64,000 nucleotides of DNA from an uncultured Oscillospiraceae bacterium (GTDB lineage: Bacteria; Bacillota; Clostridia; Oscillospirales; Acutalibacteraceae), in contig URFL01000010.1 of the NCBI GenBank assembly GCA_900547105.1, forward strand, positions 24,789 to 88,788, read 5' to 3'. Positions 7,297 to 16,031 of this stretch are shown here, in pieces. The translations under genes and the position numbers were made by a program. The number at the start of each line of letters is the position of its first letter. Within the stretch, counting starts at the first letter, position 1. The notes beneath the pieces were generated by a model that was not told where the DNA came from, ran no database searches, and saw nothing but the letters and a program-made list of their open reading frames with translations.

Positions 7297-8364
7297 TTAC
7301 AGCACCAGCAGCTCTTTGGGGCTGACGGTCAGGTCTTCGCAGCCGTCTTTCGTGATCAGCGCCATATCCTCGATCCGCACGCCGAACCGTCCGGGCAGGT
7401 AGATGCCCGGTTCCACCGTGACCACGCTGCCCACCTGCAGGCAGGTATCCTGCGCCGACGGCGCCATCACCGGGGCTTCGTGGATCTCCACCCCCACACC
7501 GTGACCGGTGCTGTGGCCGAAATAGTCGCCGTAACCGGCGGCAGCGATCACATCCCGCGCCGCCGCATCACCGGCTTTGCAGGACAGCCCCGCGTGCAGC
7601 GCTTTGAGCGAGGCGCGCTGCGCTTGCAGCACCGTGTTGTACACGGCTTTTTGCTCGTCGCTCACCTGCCCCGCCGCCACGGTACGGGTCATATCCGAAT
7701 GCCAGCCGTCCACCACCGCGCCGAAATCCATCGTGATGAAATCGCCCGGCTCCACCACCTTGTCGGTGGGAACCCCGTGGGGCAGCGCGCTGTTGGCACC
7801 GGACACCACGATAAAGTCGAATGCCACCCGCTCGGCACCTTGCCGGCGGATGCAAAATTCCAGCTCCAACGCGATCTCGCGCTCGGTCTGACCGGCGCGG
7901 ATATAGCGGACAATATGGTCAAAGCCGTATTCGGTCAGCGCTTGTGCCTGACGAATACAGGCGATCTCCTGCGGCGTTTTGCACAACCGCTCCGCGTGCA
8001 GCCATTCATCCAGCGACGCATCGCCGACCCATTCCGCCTCCGGCAGCAGCTCGCGCCAGCGGCGCAGCTCCGCCACCGGCATTGCCGATGCCTGCACATA
8101 CACCCGCGACACGCCGTGCGCCGCAAACAGCTCGTGCAGCGTTTCGGACAGCCGCTTGTACATCCGGCACTCCATCGCGGTGATGGCGCGCTCGGCGGCT
8201 TCGATATACCGAAAATCGGTCAAAAAGCACGCGTATTCCGGCGTGATCAGCACACACCCGGCGCTGGACGGAAACCCGGTGAGATACCGCCGGTCGTGCG
8301 CCGTGGTCACCAGCAGCGCTTCCCCTTTTTGCAAATGCGCCGCCAACGCCTCCACATGGGTCAT
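7297..8364 (-). CDS. pepP: Xaa-Pro aminopeptidase-type M24 metallopeptidase
   Basis: 355 aa. N-terminal creatinase-like domain (about 1-125) and C-terminal pita-bread domain. Metal ligands are visible: Asp pair in DFGAVVDGWHSDMTRT, His in GHSTGHGVGVEIHE, Glu in TVEPGIYL and in GVRIEDM. Removes N-terminal residues before proline. Starts with the ATG that overlaps the aroQ stop (ATGA at 8361-8364); an upstream extension of the frame lies within aroQ and is rejected. Pairing with efp is widespread in Gram-positives. Confidence 0.9.
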   Translation of the reverse strand: MTHVEALAAHLQKGEALLVTTAHDRRYLTGFPSSAGCVLITPEYACFLTDFRYIEAAERAITAMECRMYKRLSETLHELFAAHGVSRVYVQASAMPVAELRRWRELLPEAEWVGDASLDEWLHAERLCKTPQEIACIRQAQALTEYGFDHIVRYIRAGQTEREIALELEFCIRRQGAERVAFDFIVVSGANSALPHGVPTDKVVEPGDFITMDFGAVVDGWHSDMTRTVAAGQVSDEQKAVYNTVLQAQRASLKALHAGLSCKAGDAAARDVIAAAGYGDYFGHSTGHGVGVEIHEAPVMAPSAQDTCLQVGSVVTVEPGIYLPGRFGVRIEDMALITKDGCEDLTVSPKELLVL

Positions 8365-8792
8365 ACGATCGCCTCCAATGCCTCCAGCGCCAGCAGATAG
8401 CTGTTGGCGCCAAAGCCCGCGATCTGCCCTTTGCATACCGGCGCGATCACCGAGGTGTGGCGAAACTCCTCGCGCGCGTGGATGTTGGACATATGCACCT
8501 CCACCACCGGCAGCCGAATCGCCGCGATCGCGTCGCGGATAGCGTAGCTGTAATGGGTGTACGCGCCGGCGTTGAGCACAACGCCGTCATAAGTACCCAT
8601 CGCGGCGTGCAGCTGATCGATCAGCGCGCCCTCGCTGTTGGATTGGAAAAAATCCACCTGCATCTGCCGCGCGGCGGCATGGTCGCGGATGCGGTCGCAC
8701 ACCGCTTCGTAGGTATCGGTGCCGTACACGCCCGGTTCCCGCATTCCCAGCAGGTTCAGATTGGGACCGTTCATCACCAGAATATGTTTCAT
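8361..8792 (-). CDS. aroQ: Type II 3-dehydroquinate dehydratase
   Basis: 143 aa, the normal type II size. Converts 3-dehydroquinate to 3-dehydroshikimate in the shikimate pathway. Motifs: MNGPNLNLLGMREPGVYG at the N-terminus with the catalytic Tyr, FFQSNSEGALID, LNAGAYTHYSYAIRDA, and EVHMSNIHAREEFRHTS with the catalytic His. ATG at 8792 has AAAGGAGG upstream and overlaps the stop of the preceding gene (ATGA). No other aromatic pathway genes are nearby. Confidence 0.95.
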   Translation of the reverse strand: MKHILVMNGPNLNLLGMREPGVYGTDTYEAVCDRIRDHAAARQMQVDFFQSNSEGALIDQLHAAMGTYDGVVLNAGAYTHYSYAIRDAIAAIRLPVVEVHMSNIHAREEFRHTSVIAPVCKGQIAGFGANSYLLALEALEAIV

Positions 8793-9655
8793 GGCTGTTC
8801 CTCCTTTGCCAATTGCTCCCACAGCAGCTGCATGGTGCGGGCATCCTCCGCCTGTGTGCCGCTGGATTCGCAGATCACCACCGGCGACAGCCCGCGCTCC
8901 GCGATCAGCGCCATCAGCGGCTGCGGTTCGGGACCAAACACATCGTCGGCAAAGGTCAAATGCCGTTTTTCGCCCCCGGTGGTGTATTCGATTTTGGAAA
9001 AATGAATATGGAACGCGCGGCCGCGCTGCTCGCCCAGCCGGTTATGGATCGCATCCAGCGCGGCGGCATACGCCTCGCGGCTGTTCATTGCGCCGCCGGT
9101 GCGGCAGTTGAGGTGACCGAAATCAATGCAGGGGTACAGCCGTTCGTCCACCCCGCACATTTGCAGCACTTCGTCGAGATCGCCCAGCTGGTTGATCTTG
9201 CCCATGGTTTCGGGGCACATATGCACCGCGGACAATCCCTCGGCATCCAACACCGCCTGCGCCTCGCGCAGCGTTTCACACGCCAGCGCGGTCGCCTCCT
9301 CCCGGCTGCGGCCGCCAAGCCCGCCCGGATGCACCACAATGCGGTCGCCGCCCATCCAGTGTACCAGTCGGGCGCTGTCCAGAATATACCGCACACTGTT
9401 GTGGCGCTTTTCCTCGTCCGCCGAGGCGAGCGAGATATAATACGGGGCGTGCACCGATACCGCCACGCCGTGTTCGGCGGCTTTTTTGCCGAACGCTTCG
9501 GCAGTCGCCTGGGTGGTGCGCACCCCGCGCCCGCACTGATATTCATACGCTGTCAGCCCCATCTGGGCGATCCAGCCGGGCGCTTGCATCGTCGATTTGA
9601 ATCCGGCGGCCGCAAACGCATCGCTGTTGCCCGCCGGTCCGAATTTCGGGTTCAT
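8789..9655 (-). CDS. Endonuclease IV-fold TIM-barrel protein
   Basis: 288 aa in the AP endonuclease 2 / EndoIV superfamily. Expected Zn-site segments can be lined up: VHAPYYISLAS, VVHPGG, CPETMGK, CIDFGHLNCRTGG, HIHFSK and a final Glu in VVICES. The usual DRH pair near the C-terminus reads KRH (GGEKRHLTF), so one carboxylate ligand of classical EndoIV seems missing. It may be a repair endonuclease or a TIM-barrel isomerase of the same fold. Last four bases overlap aroQ; ATG has GGAGG eight bases upstream. Confidence 0.75.
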   Translation of the reverse strand: MNPKFGPAGNSDAFAAAGFKSTMQAPGWIAQMGLTAYEYQCGRGVRTTQATAEAFGKKAAEHGVAVSVHAPYYISLASADEEKRHNSVRYILDSARLVHWMGGDRIVVHPGGLGGRSREEATALACETLREAQAVLDAEGLSAVHMCPETMGKINQLGDLDEVLQMCGVDERLYPCIDFGHLNCRTGGAMNSREAYAAALDAIHNRLGEQRGRAFHIHFSKIEYTTGGEKRHLTFADDVFGPEPQPLMALIAERGLSPVVICESSGTQAEDARTMQLLWEQLAKEEQP

Positions 9656-9676
9656 TTCGCCATCCTCCCGCTGTGT

Positions 9677-10186
9677 TTAAGATGGTGTGCGGTCGTCCGG
9701 ATACCGGCGTGCCAGCATCCAGCGTTCGCACTTGCGCTTGAGCTGAATGGTGGGCTTGCCCTGTTCCAGCTCGATCGGGTCCAGCATGATGGAGCGCATT
9801 CCGCACAAATTTGCACCCACCACATCGGTAAACATCTGGTCGCCCACAATCGCGCACTGCCGCCGGGGCAAGCCCAGCCGCCGCGCCCCGCGCAGATACC
9901 CCACCGGCGACGGTTTGCAGGCAAAAGCAATGCAGCGCAGCCCGATTTTTTGCGCAAACGGGCGCACCCGCCGCGGCAGTCCGTTGGATACCACCGTCAG
10001 CGCGATGCCTTGCTGCTGCATGCGCTGCAGCCACGCCGCCACAGCGGGATCCAGCTCCTGACTTTTGTAGCGGGTCAAGGTGTTGTCCACATCCAGCAGC
10101 AATCCCCGCACGCCCAGCGCGCGCAGGTCATCAGCGGTGATATCTGTGATGCGGTGCTTGCGCACCGTAGGGTAAAACAGCGGCAT
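9677..10186 (-). CDS. yqeG: YqeG-family HAD phosphatase
   Basis: 169 aa, HAD subfamily IIIA. Motif I DVDNTL (Asp32, Asp34), motif II Ser/Thr in VVSNG, motif III Lys in ACKPSP, and motif IV GDQMFTDVVGAN. YqeG proteins are found near translation and shikimate genes in many Firmicutes; related mitochondrial proteins dephosphorylate phosphatidylglycerophosphate, so a lipid phosphate substrate is possible. ATG with CAGGAG seven bases upstream. Precedes the EndoIV-fold gene by 21 bases. Confidence 0.88.
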   Translation of the reverse strand: MPLFYPTVRKHRITDITADDLRALGVRGLLLDVDNTLTRYKSQELDPAVAAWLQRMQQQGIALTVVSNGLPRRVRPFAQKIGLRCIAFACKPSPVGYLRGARRLGLPRRQCAIVGDQMFTDVVGANLCGMRSIMLDPIELEQGKPTIQLKRKCERWMLARRYPDDRTPS

Positions 10187-10243
10187 GGCAGTTCTCCTGT
10201 CCTCGATTAGTGTGCGCGCCGGTGCGCGTCATGCGGCCCATAA

Positions 10244-10276
10244 GCAAAAAAGCGGGCGCAACCGCCCGCTTTTTCG
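10244..10276 (-). terminator. Intrinsic terminator of rpsU
   Basis: Minus strand: stem AGCGGGCG / CGCCCGCT with a 3-4 base loop followed by six T, just after the rpsU stop codon. Confidence 0.88.
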
Positions 10277-10280
10277 TGAA

Positions 10281-10457
10281 TTATTTGTACTTTCTCTTGC
10301 GAGCGGCCTCCGACTTCTTTTTGCGTCGCACAGAAGGCTTCTCGTAGTGCTCTCTTTTGCGCACCTCAGCAAGAGTACCCGCACGAGCGCAGGACTTTTT
10401 GAAACGCCGCAGGGCGCTGTCCAGACTCTCGTTGTCTTTTACTCTGATTTCCGACAT
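10281..10457 (-). CDS. rpsU: 30S ribosomal protein bS21
   Basis: 58 aa read directly from the minus strand: starts MSEIRVKDNESLDSALRRFK, contains KREHYEKPSVRRKKK and ends in KRKYK. This matches bS21 in length, basic charge and sequence. bS21 sits near the anti-Shine-Dalgarno end of 16S rRNA and aids initiation. It has a GGAGGGAGGG ribosome site, a consensus promoter and a strong terminator, so it is probably a single-gene transcript. Confidence 0.96.
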   Translation of the reverse strand: MSEIRVKDNESLDSALRRFKKSCARAGTLAEVRKREHYEKPSVRRKKKSEAARKRKYK

Positions 10458-10514
10458 ACCGTATTCCCTCCCTCCGCCAACTAGCAGGGGTATTACACAA
10501 ATTGCGCAACTGTT

Positions 10515-10543
10515 ATTATATACTACTCTTGCCCGTCCGTCAA
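10515..10543 (-). promoter_or_regulatory. Sigma-A promoter of rpsU
   Basis: Minus strand: -35 TTGACG (10538-10543), 17-base spacer, -10 TATAAT (10515-10520), about 55 bases before the start codon. Near-perfect consensus. Confidence 0.88.
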
Positions 10544-10641
10544 GAGTTTTTATACATTTTCATCGAAACCAGCCGCACAAAAGCGTTTTTCCGTGCAATT
10601 GCAGGATATGCATCGTGTCCAGACCGCGATTTTGCCGCGCT

Positions 10642-13053
10642 TTACTGCGGGCGAACCACGATGTTGACCAGCTTGCCGGGCACATACAGCTCTTTAACAA
10701 TGGTGCCGGCTGCGATCGCCGCAGCGATCTTCTCGTCCGCTTTGGCCGCCGCCAACGCCGCCGCCTGATCGGCATCCGCCGGAATGGTCAGCCGCGCGCG
10801 GATCTTGCCGTTGATCTGCACCGCGATCTCCACCGTCGATTCGACGCATTTGCTTTCGTCATACGACGGCCATTCGGCGTGCGCCAGCTGTCCGCCATAA
10901 GCGAGCGTTTCCCAAATCTCTTCGGTCATATGCGGAGCAAAGGGGTTGAGCAAGATCAGCAGAATGCGATATTCCTCGCGGGTAACGCCGCCGTTCGCCG
11001 CAAAATCATTGAGCAGCGCCATCATCGCCGCAATAGCGGTGTTGTATTTCAGATTTTCAATGTCCTCGCCCACCTTGCGGATGGTCTTGTTGACCGCGAT
11101 CTCCAGCTCCGGACGCACACCGTCGCCCGCCACGATGCTGTCCTGCAGCGCCCACACACGCTCGAGGAAGCGGCGGCATCCACGGATGCTGGCGCTGGAC
11201 CACGGCGCGGCTTTTTCAAAGTCGCCGATGAACATTTCGTACAGACGCATGGTGTCGGCGCCGTATTCGTTGACGATCTCGTCCGGGTTGACCACATTGC
11301 CGCGCGATTTGGACATTTTCTCGCCGTTTTCGCCGAGGATCATACCATGGCTGGTGCGCTTGGCATAGGGTTCCGGCGTGGGCACCACACCGATGTCGTA
11401 CAGGAATTTATGCCAGAAGCGGCTGTACAGCAGGTGCAGGGTGGTGTGTTCCATACCGCCGTTGTACCAGTTGACCGGCATCCAGTATTCCAGCGCCTCT
11501 TTGGACGCCAGCTCTTTGTCGTTGTGCGGGTCGCAATAGCGCAGGAAGTACCACGAAGAACCGCCCCACTGCGGCATGGTATCGGTTTCGCGCTTGGCGG
11601 GACCGCCGCAATGCGGGCATGTGGTGTTCACCCACTCGTCGATCGCCGCCAGCGGCGATTCGCCGTTATCGGTCGGCTCGTAGCTTTCCACCATCGGCAG
11701 CCGCACCGGCAGCTGATCCTCCGGCACCGGCACAAAGCCGCATTTCGGGCAATGCACGATCGGAATCGGCTCGCCCCAATAGCGCTGACGCGAGAACACC
11801 CAGTCGCGCAGCTTAAAGTTCACCTTCTGCTCGCCGATGCCCTTATCGGTCAGCCACTGGACGATGGCTTTTTTCGCCTCGTCCACCGTCATACCGTCCA
11901 GGAAACCGGAATTCACCATCACACCGGTAGCGCAATCGGTGAACGCCTCTTTTTCCACATCGCCGCCCTTGACCACTTCAATAATGGGCAGATCGAATTT
12001 TTTGGCGAACTCCCAGTCGCGGGTATCGTGGGCGGGCACCGCCATGATCGCGCCGGTACCGTAGGACACCAGCACATAGTCGGAGATAAAGATCGGAATT
12101 TCGCGGCCGTTGACCGGGTTGATCCCCATCACGCCGTCCAGCCGCACACCGGTCTTGTCTTTGGCGACCTCGGTGCGTTCAAAATCGGATTTGCGTGCCG
12201 CCTCTTCCTGATACGCGCGCACTTCGTCGATGTTGGTGATGCGATCCTTCCACTCCTCGATCAGCGGATGCTCCGGCGACATAACCATATAGGTCGCGCC
12301 GAACAGCGTGTCGGGGCGGGTGGTATAAATCTCCACCGTTTGACCCGCGGTGGTGTTGAACTTGACCTGTGCGCCGGTGGAACGGCCAATCCAATGGATC
12401 TGCTGCGCCCGCACGCGGTCGGGATAGTCCACCAGATCCAGATCGTCGATCAGACGCTGGGCGTATTCGGTGATCTTCAGCATCCACTGGCTCTTGACCT
12501 TGCGCACCACTTCGCCGCCGCAGCGTTCGCACACGCCGCCCACGACCTCTTCGTTCGCGAGCACGCATTTGCAGGAGGTGCACCAGTTAACCGCCATCTC
12601 TTTTTTATATGCCAGCCCGTGCTTGAACAGCTGCAAAAAGATCCACTGCGTCCATTTATAGTACGAGGGGTCGGTGGTGTTGATCTCGCGCGTCCAGTCG
12701 AAGGACAGACCCAGCGACTGCAGCTGCGATTTGAACCGCGCCACATTGTTTTTGGTCACGATTTCGGGGTGGATATGATTTTTGATCGCGAAGTTTTCGG
12801 TGGGCAGACCAAACGCATCCCATCCCATCGGGTACAGCACATTATAGCCCTGCAGACGGCGTTTGCGCGCCACCACATCCAGCGCCGTATAGGAGCGCGG
12901 GTGTCCCACATGAAGCCCCTGCCCCGACGGATACGGGAACTCGACCAGCGCGTAAAATTTCGGCTTGTCGGTGTCCTGCGACGCGGCAAAGGTGTTTTCC
13001 TTTTCCCAAACAGCCTGCCATTTCTTTTCAATGGACGACGGATCGTACTTCAT
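10642..13053 (-). CDS. leuS: Leucyl-tRNA synthetase
   Basis: 803 aa class I synthetase. HIGH-type motif HVGH at residues 48-51 within YPSGQGLHVGHPRSY; four-cysteine zinc segment CTSCKCVLA...CERCGG about 155-180; CP1 editing domain with TRPDTLFGATYMV; the KMSKS loop KMSKSRGNVV near 578; C-terminal anticodon-binding and small Leu-specific domain. Full length for the bacterial enzyme. Only five bases from rsfS and without room for a T-box leader, so it is expressed from the upstream operon. The end of the gene is followed by the rpsU promoter. Confidence 0.97.
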   Translation of the reverse strand: MKYDPSSIEKKWQAVWEKENTFAASQDTDKPKFYALVEFPYPSGQGLHVGHPRSYTALDVVARKRRLQGYNVLYPMGWDAFGLPTENFAIKNHIHPEIVTKNNVARFKSQLQSLGLSFDWTREINTTDPSYYKWTQWIFLQLFKHGLAYKKEMAVNWCTSCKCVLANEEVVGGVCERCGGEVVRKVKSQWMLKITEYAQRLIDDLDLVDYPDRVRAQQIHWIGRSTGAQVKFNTTAGQTVEIYTTRPDTLFGATYMVMSPEHPLIEEWKDRITNIDEVRAYQEEAARKSDFERTEVAKDKTGVRLDGVMGINPVNGREIPIFISDYVLVSYGTGAIMAVPAHDTRDWEFAKKFDLPIIEVVKGGDVEKEAFTDCATGVMVNSGFLDGMTVDEAKKAIVQWLTDKGIGEQKVNFKLRDWVFSRQRYWGEPIPIVHCPKCGFVPVPEDQLPVRLPMVESYEPTDNGESPLAAIDEWVNTTCPHCGGPAKRETDTMPQWGGSSWYFLRYCDPHNDKELASKEALEYWMPVNWYNGGMEHTTLHLLYSRFWHKFLYDIGVVPTPEPYAKRTSHGMILGENGEKMSKSRGNVVNPDEIVNEYGADTMRLYEMFIGDFEKAAPWSSASIRGCRRFLERVWALQDSIVAGDGVRPELEIAVNKTIRKVGEDIENLKYNTAIAAMMALLNDFAANGGVTREEYRILLILLNPFAPHMTEEIWETLAYGGQLAHAEWPSYDESKCVESTVEIAVQINGKIRARLTIPADADQAAALAAAKADEKIAAAIAAGTIVKELYVPGKLVNIVVRPQ

Positions 13054-13058
13054 TTGCT

Positions 13059-13421
13059 TTACTCCTCATCTGCTATAAATTCTTGCACATCCAGCTGGCG
13101 GCCGTCTTTCCACAGCCGCTCCAGATCGTAAAACTGGCGGGTGTCCTCGCGGAACACATGCACCATCACGCTGCCGTAGTCGATCAAAATCCAGCTGGCG
13201 GAGGAGTAGCCCTCCACCCGCAGCGGCTGAATCCCCTGCTGCGACAGATCGTATTCCACATAATCGGCCAGCGATTTCACCTGTGTGTTGCTGGAGCCGT
13301 TGGCAATCACAAAATAATCGCCAAGCGATGTCAGTTCGGTCACCTGAATGACCTGAATGTTGTCTGCCTTGTGCTTATCCAGCGAGGTGACAACGCGGGT
13401 TACCAGATCGTTATTTTCCAT
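13059..13421 (-). CDS. rsfS: Ribosome silencing factor RsfS
   Basis: 120 aa, Iojap/YbeB family. Binds uL14 on the 50S subunit and blocks subunit joining when nutrients are scarce. Family signature: DNIQVIQVTELTSLGDYFVIANGSS, then SSASWILIDYGSVMVHVF and REFYDLERLW-like C-terminus (TRQFYDLERLW). It sits next to nadD-yqeK and an LCP gene, a typical Firmicutes arrangement. ATG with GGAGAG upstream. Confidence 0.95.
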   Translation of the reverse strand: MENNDLVTRVVTSLDKHKADNIQVIQVTELTSLGDYFVIANGSSNTQVKSLADYVEYDLSQQGIQPLRVEGYSSASWILIDYGSVMVHVFREDTRQFYDLERLWKDGRQLDVQEFIADEE

Positions 13422-13441
13422 AGAGTCAGCTCTCCTTCAAT

Positions 13442-14800
13442 TTAAGCGGCAGCCGCGGCAGTGGTCGTGGTGGTGGTCGCTTTGGTCGTGACCTTGCCTT
13501 TTTGCTTTTCGATCACTTCCGCCATCGTCTGCTTTTTGGTGCTGGCGCCGCTGCCGCCGGTAATGATCTCGGTCACGCCCAGATCGGTTTCTTCGATCTG
13601 TTTGCCGTAGATTTCCTTGCCGTATGGGTCAAACGACTGCCGCAGCAGCTTGAGCAGATCCTGTTTATACACCGAGAACATGGTTGCACCGCTCAGCGTG
13701 GCGGCCTCGCCCGGCATACGATACATCGTCATGGACGACAGCGGCACATCCTTGAGCTCCAGCAAAATATCGGTGATAGTTTCGGCATCGGTATCGGTGC
13801 GCATCGGCGATTCGCCGTTCATCACCTCGCCGATCACGCCTTCCTCCGGCGAATCGGGGTCGAGGTTGATCAGCGTGTCTTTATCCATCGCCATCAGGCG
13901 CTGCAGCAGCGCGGCATACACCTGGCGGCAGCTGATAATGCGCGACAGATCGCCGTTTACCCCGGACGAGCGGTCGGTGATATATTGCAGCGCGGCTTTG
14001 CCGTCCAGAGTCCGCACACCGGTGGCGTATTCCTGATCGCCCACCGTCATATAGCTGCTCAGCTGAATATCCACACCGCCGACCAGATTCACCAGCTGCA
14101 CCAGCGTGTTCTGGGAGAGGATAAAGTAGTGATCCACCGGCAGTCCGTATTGGTCGTTGAACACCCGGATCAGATCGCGATACGCCGATCCGGCTTTTTT
14201 GGTGATGGCGGCACCGCAGCTTTCAATGTTGTGCTTGCCGTCCTTGATCTCGTCCGCGTTCACCTCGCGGCGGCAGACGTCGCACCATTGCAGCGGGCGG
14301 GGATTGTTCCACACATTGCCGATGCGCTTGACATCCCATGTGCCGCTGTCGCCCAGATAGGTATCCACCGGCACTTCCAGGAAGTTGACGGTTTTGGCCT
14401 CGTGGTCAAAGCACGCCAGCGACAGCATTTCCATGCTGCTGTCGTTCTTTTTGCCCAGCAGACCCAGCAGATAATAGGACACCTTGTTCTGATAGCTGCT
14501 GGGGGTCATATCATAGCTTTCGGTCGCGATGTTGCTGTCCACCTTTTCATCGCTGGTGAAGAAGGTGTTGTACAAAATCTGGCCGATCTGCACCAAAAAG
14601 AACAGGGTGACCAAAATCAGCACCGTGAGCAGCGACACCAGCACAATTTTGCCGGTGGACTGCTTTTTCTTTTTCCGCCGGGGCGCGGGCGAGCGCTGTC
14701 CGCTCGTCTGGCGCGGCGCATAGGATGACTGCTGCGCCGCCACCCGTTTGGACAGATCCACCTGTCCGCTGCGCGTTTTATCCCGTCTGTCTTTTGCCAT
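13442..14800 (-). CDS. Atypical LytR-CpsA-Psr (LCP) family protein
   Basis: 452 aa. Basic cytosolic N-terminus with poly-Lys, one membrane helix about residues 50-72, then an extracellular LCP domain. LCP proteins attach anionic glycopolymers to peptidoglycan. Matches include VNLVGGVDIQLSSYMTV, TLDGKAALQYITDR and DLSRIISCRQVYAALL. The core PRDT motif reads PVDT (EVPVDTYLGDSG), so the pyrophosphate-binding Arg is missing, and a 25-residue insert with CDVC...C follows. The C-terminus ends in a Thr then Ala run. Gene order rsfS-LCP-nadD-yqeK is common in clostridia. ATG with GGAGG upstream. Confidence 0.85.
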   Translation of the reverse strand: MAKDRRDKTRSGQVDLSKRVAAQQSSYAPRQTSGQRSPAPRRKKKKQSTGKIVLVSLLTVLILVTLFFLVQIGQILYNTFFTSDEKVDSNIATESYDMTPSSYQNKVSYYLLGLLGKKNDSSMEMLSLACFDHEAKTVNFLEVPVDTYLGDSGTWDVKRIGNVWNNPRPLQWCDVCRREVNADEIKDGKHNIESCGAAITKKAGSAYRDLIRVFNDQYGLPVDHYFILSQNTLVQLVNLVGGVDIQLSSYMTVGDQEYATGVRTLDGKAALQYITDRSSGVNGDLSRIISCRQVYAALLQRLMAMDKDTLINLDPDSPEEGVIGEVMNGESPMRTDTDAETITDILLELKDVPLSSMTMYRMPGEAATLSGATMFSVYKQDLLKLLRQSFDPYGKEIYGKQIEETDLGVTEIITGGSGASTKKQTMAEVIEKQKGKVTTKATTTTTTAAAAA

Positions 14801-14838
14801 GGTACGACCTCCTTAACGGCGAAACCGGGTTTCGCCCC

Positions 14839-16023
14839 TTATATGCGTTTCATTACCACTTCGTTATACGCGGCCAGCGTATCCGGATGGATCGCCTTTT
14901 TCTGATCCACCAAATCGCGGATGGAATAGCACAGCGCGTATTCCATCGCCGGTTCCAACCCGATCTCCACCTGTCGGCGCATCTCGTCCACATCCGGATA
15001 GTCCCGGTCGGCCGAGGTGAAATCCGCCAGATACAGAATTTTTTCCAGCAAGCTCATGCCGGCGCGCGCCGTGGTGTGGTAGCGCACCGCGCGGATGATC
15101 TCTTCATCCTCCACGCCCAGCACCTTTTCCAAAAACACTGCGCCGCTGTGGGCATGCCACAATTTGGGCGCCTGTTTTTCCACATCATCCTGTAGTATAT
15201 CAAAATCTTTCAGGATTTGCAACTGGGCATCGCCCGCGGTGTCCTTCAAAATATCGTGCAGCAGCCCTGCGGTGTAAGCGCGTGCCGGATCAGCCCCGTA
15301 TTTTTCCGCCAGCCGCCGCGCTTCCTTGGCGACTTCCAGCGAATGATGAAAGCGGCGCTCGGTGAGCCGCCCTTTGATGATGTCCACAAATTGTTCGTCG
15401 GTCATAATCGTATTCATCGCCTTTTTTGTAGTATACAGCCCTTCGCGGGCAATGTAATCCGCCACCGGAACGGGCAGCCAGCGGGAGGTATCCTCCCCCG
15501 CCGCCAGCGCTTTGCGCAGTGCGGTAGACGACACCGGCATCAGCGGCAGATCCGCCACCACGCACCGCGCACCCTGCTGTTCCAGCTCGGCAGCGTAAGC
15601 GCGCAGCTGCGCCGCGTTTTGCGCATCCCGCGGGGCGGCACACAGGGTGGCCATGCGCGCAATATCCGCGAACCGCCACCACGACCCCAGCGTCAGAAAC
15701 ATATCCGCGCCGGTGATCAAAAACCACTCCGCCTGCGGCTGCGCCGCGGTCAGCGCCTGCAGCGTATCCACCGTGAAGCTCGCGCCCCCGCGGGCGATTT
15801 CCCAATCCGACACGGTGAACAGCGGATCGTCCTGCACCGCCAGTCGGCACATATGCAGCCGTTTGTCCGGCGGCGCCATGGAGGTTTTCACTTTATGCGG
15901 AGGGATGGCGGTGGGCATCAGGATCACCTGATCCAGCAACAACCGCCGCGCAAACCCCCGCGCCAGCTCCAAATGTCCGTTGTGGATGGGATCGAATGTC
16001 CCGCCCAGCATGGCTATGCGCAT
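14839..16023 (-). CDS. nadD: Fused nicotinate-nucleotide adenylyltransferase and YqeK HD hydrolase
   Basis: 394 aa. Residues 1-198 are NadD: GGTFDPIHNGH (7-17), ITGADMF, and the ISSTxxR-type PVSSTALRK (163-171); it makes deamido-NAD from NaMN and ATP. Residues about 207-394 are YqeK, an HD-domain protein (HHSLEVA 226-232, LLHDILKD 255-261) whose family hydrolyses diadenosine tetraphosphate symmetrically. In most Firmicutes these are two adjacent genes; here they share one frame. At the junction a Met (MNTIM, about 203) follows AAAAAAGG, so separate YqeK translation is conceivable. Start ATG at 16023 after GGGGG. Confidence 0.92.
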   Translation of the reverse strand: MRIAMLGGTFDPIHNGHLELARGFARRLLLDQVILMPTAIPPHKVKTSMAPPDKRLHMCRLAVQDDPLFTVSDWEIARGGASFTVDTLQALTAAQPQAEWFLITGADMFLTLGSWWRFADIARMATLCAAPRDAQNAAQLRAYAAELEQQGARCVVADLPLMPVSSTALRKALAAGEDTSRWLPVPVADYIAREGLYTTKKAMNTIMTDEQFVDIIKGRLTERRFHHSLEVAKEARRLAEKYGADPARAYTAGLLHDILKDTAGDAQLQILKDFDILQDDVEKQAPKLWHAHSGAVFLEKVLGVEDEEIIRAVRYHTTARAGMSLLEKILYLADFTSADRDYPDVDEMRRQVEIGLEPAMEYALCYSIRDLVDQKKAIHPDTLAAYNEVVMKRI

Positions 16024-16031
16024 AGTTCCCC

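Noticed and set aside
10357..13131. Open frame of over 900 codons on the plus strand opposite leuS and rpsU
   Set aside because: Same antisense artefact; both opposite genes have clear motifs, ribosome sites and, for rpsU, a promoter and terminator.
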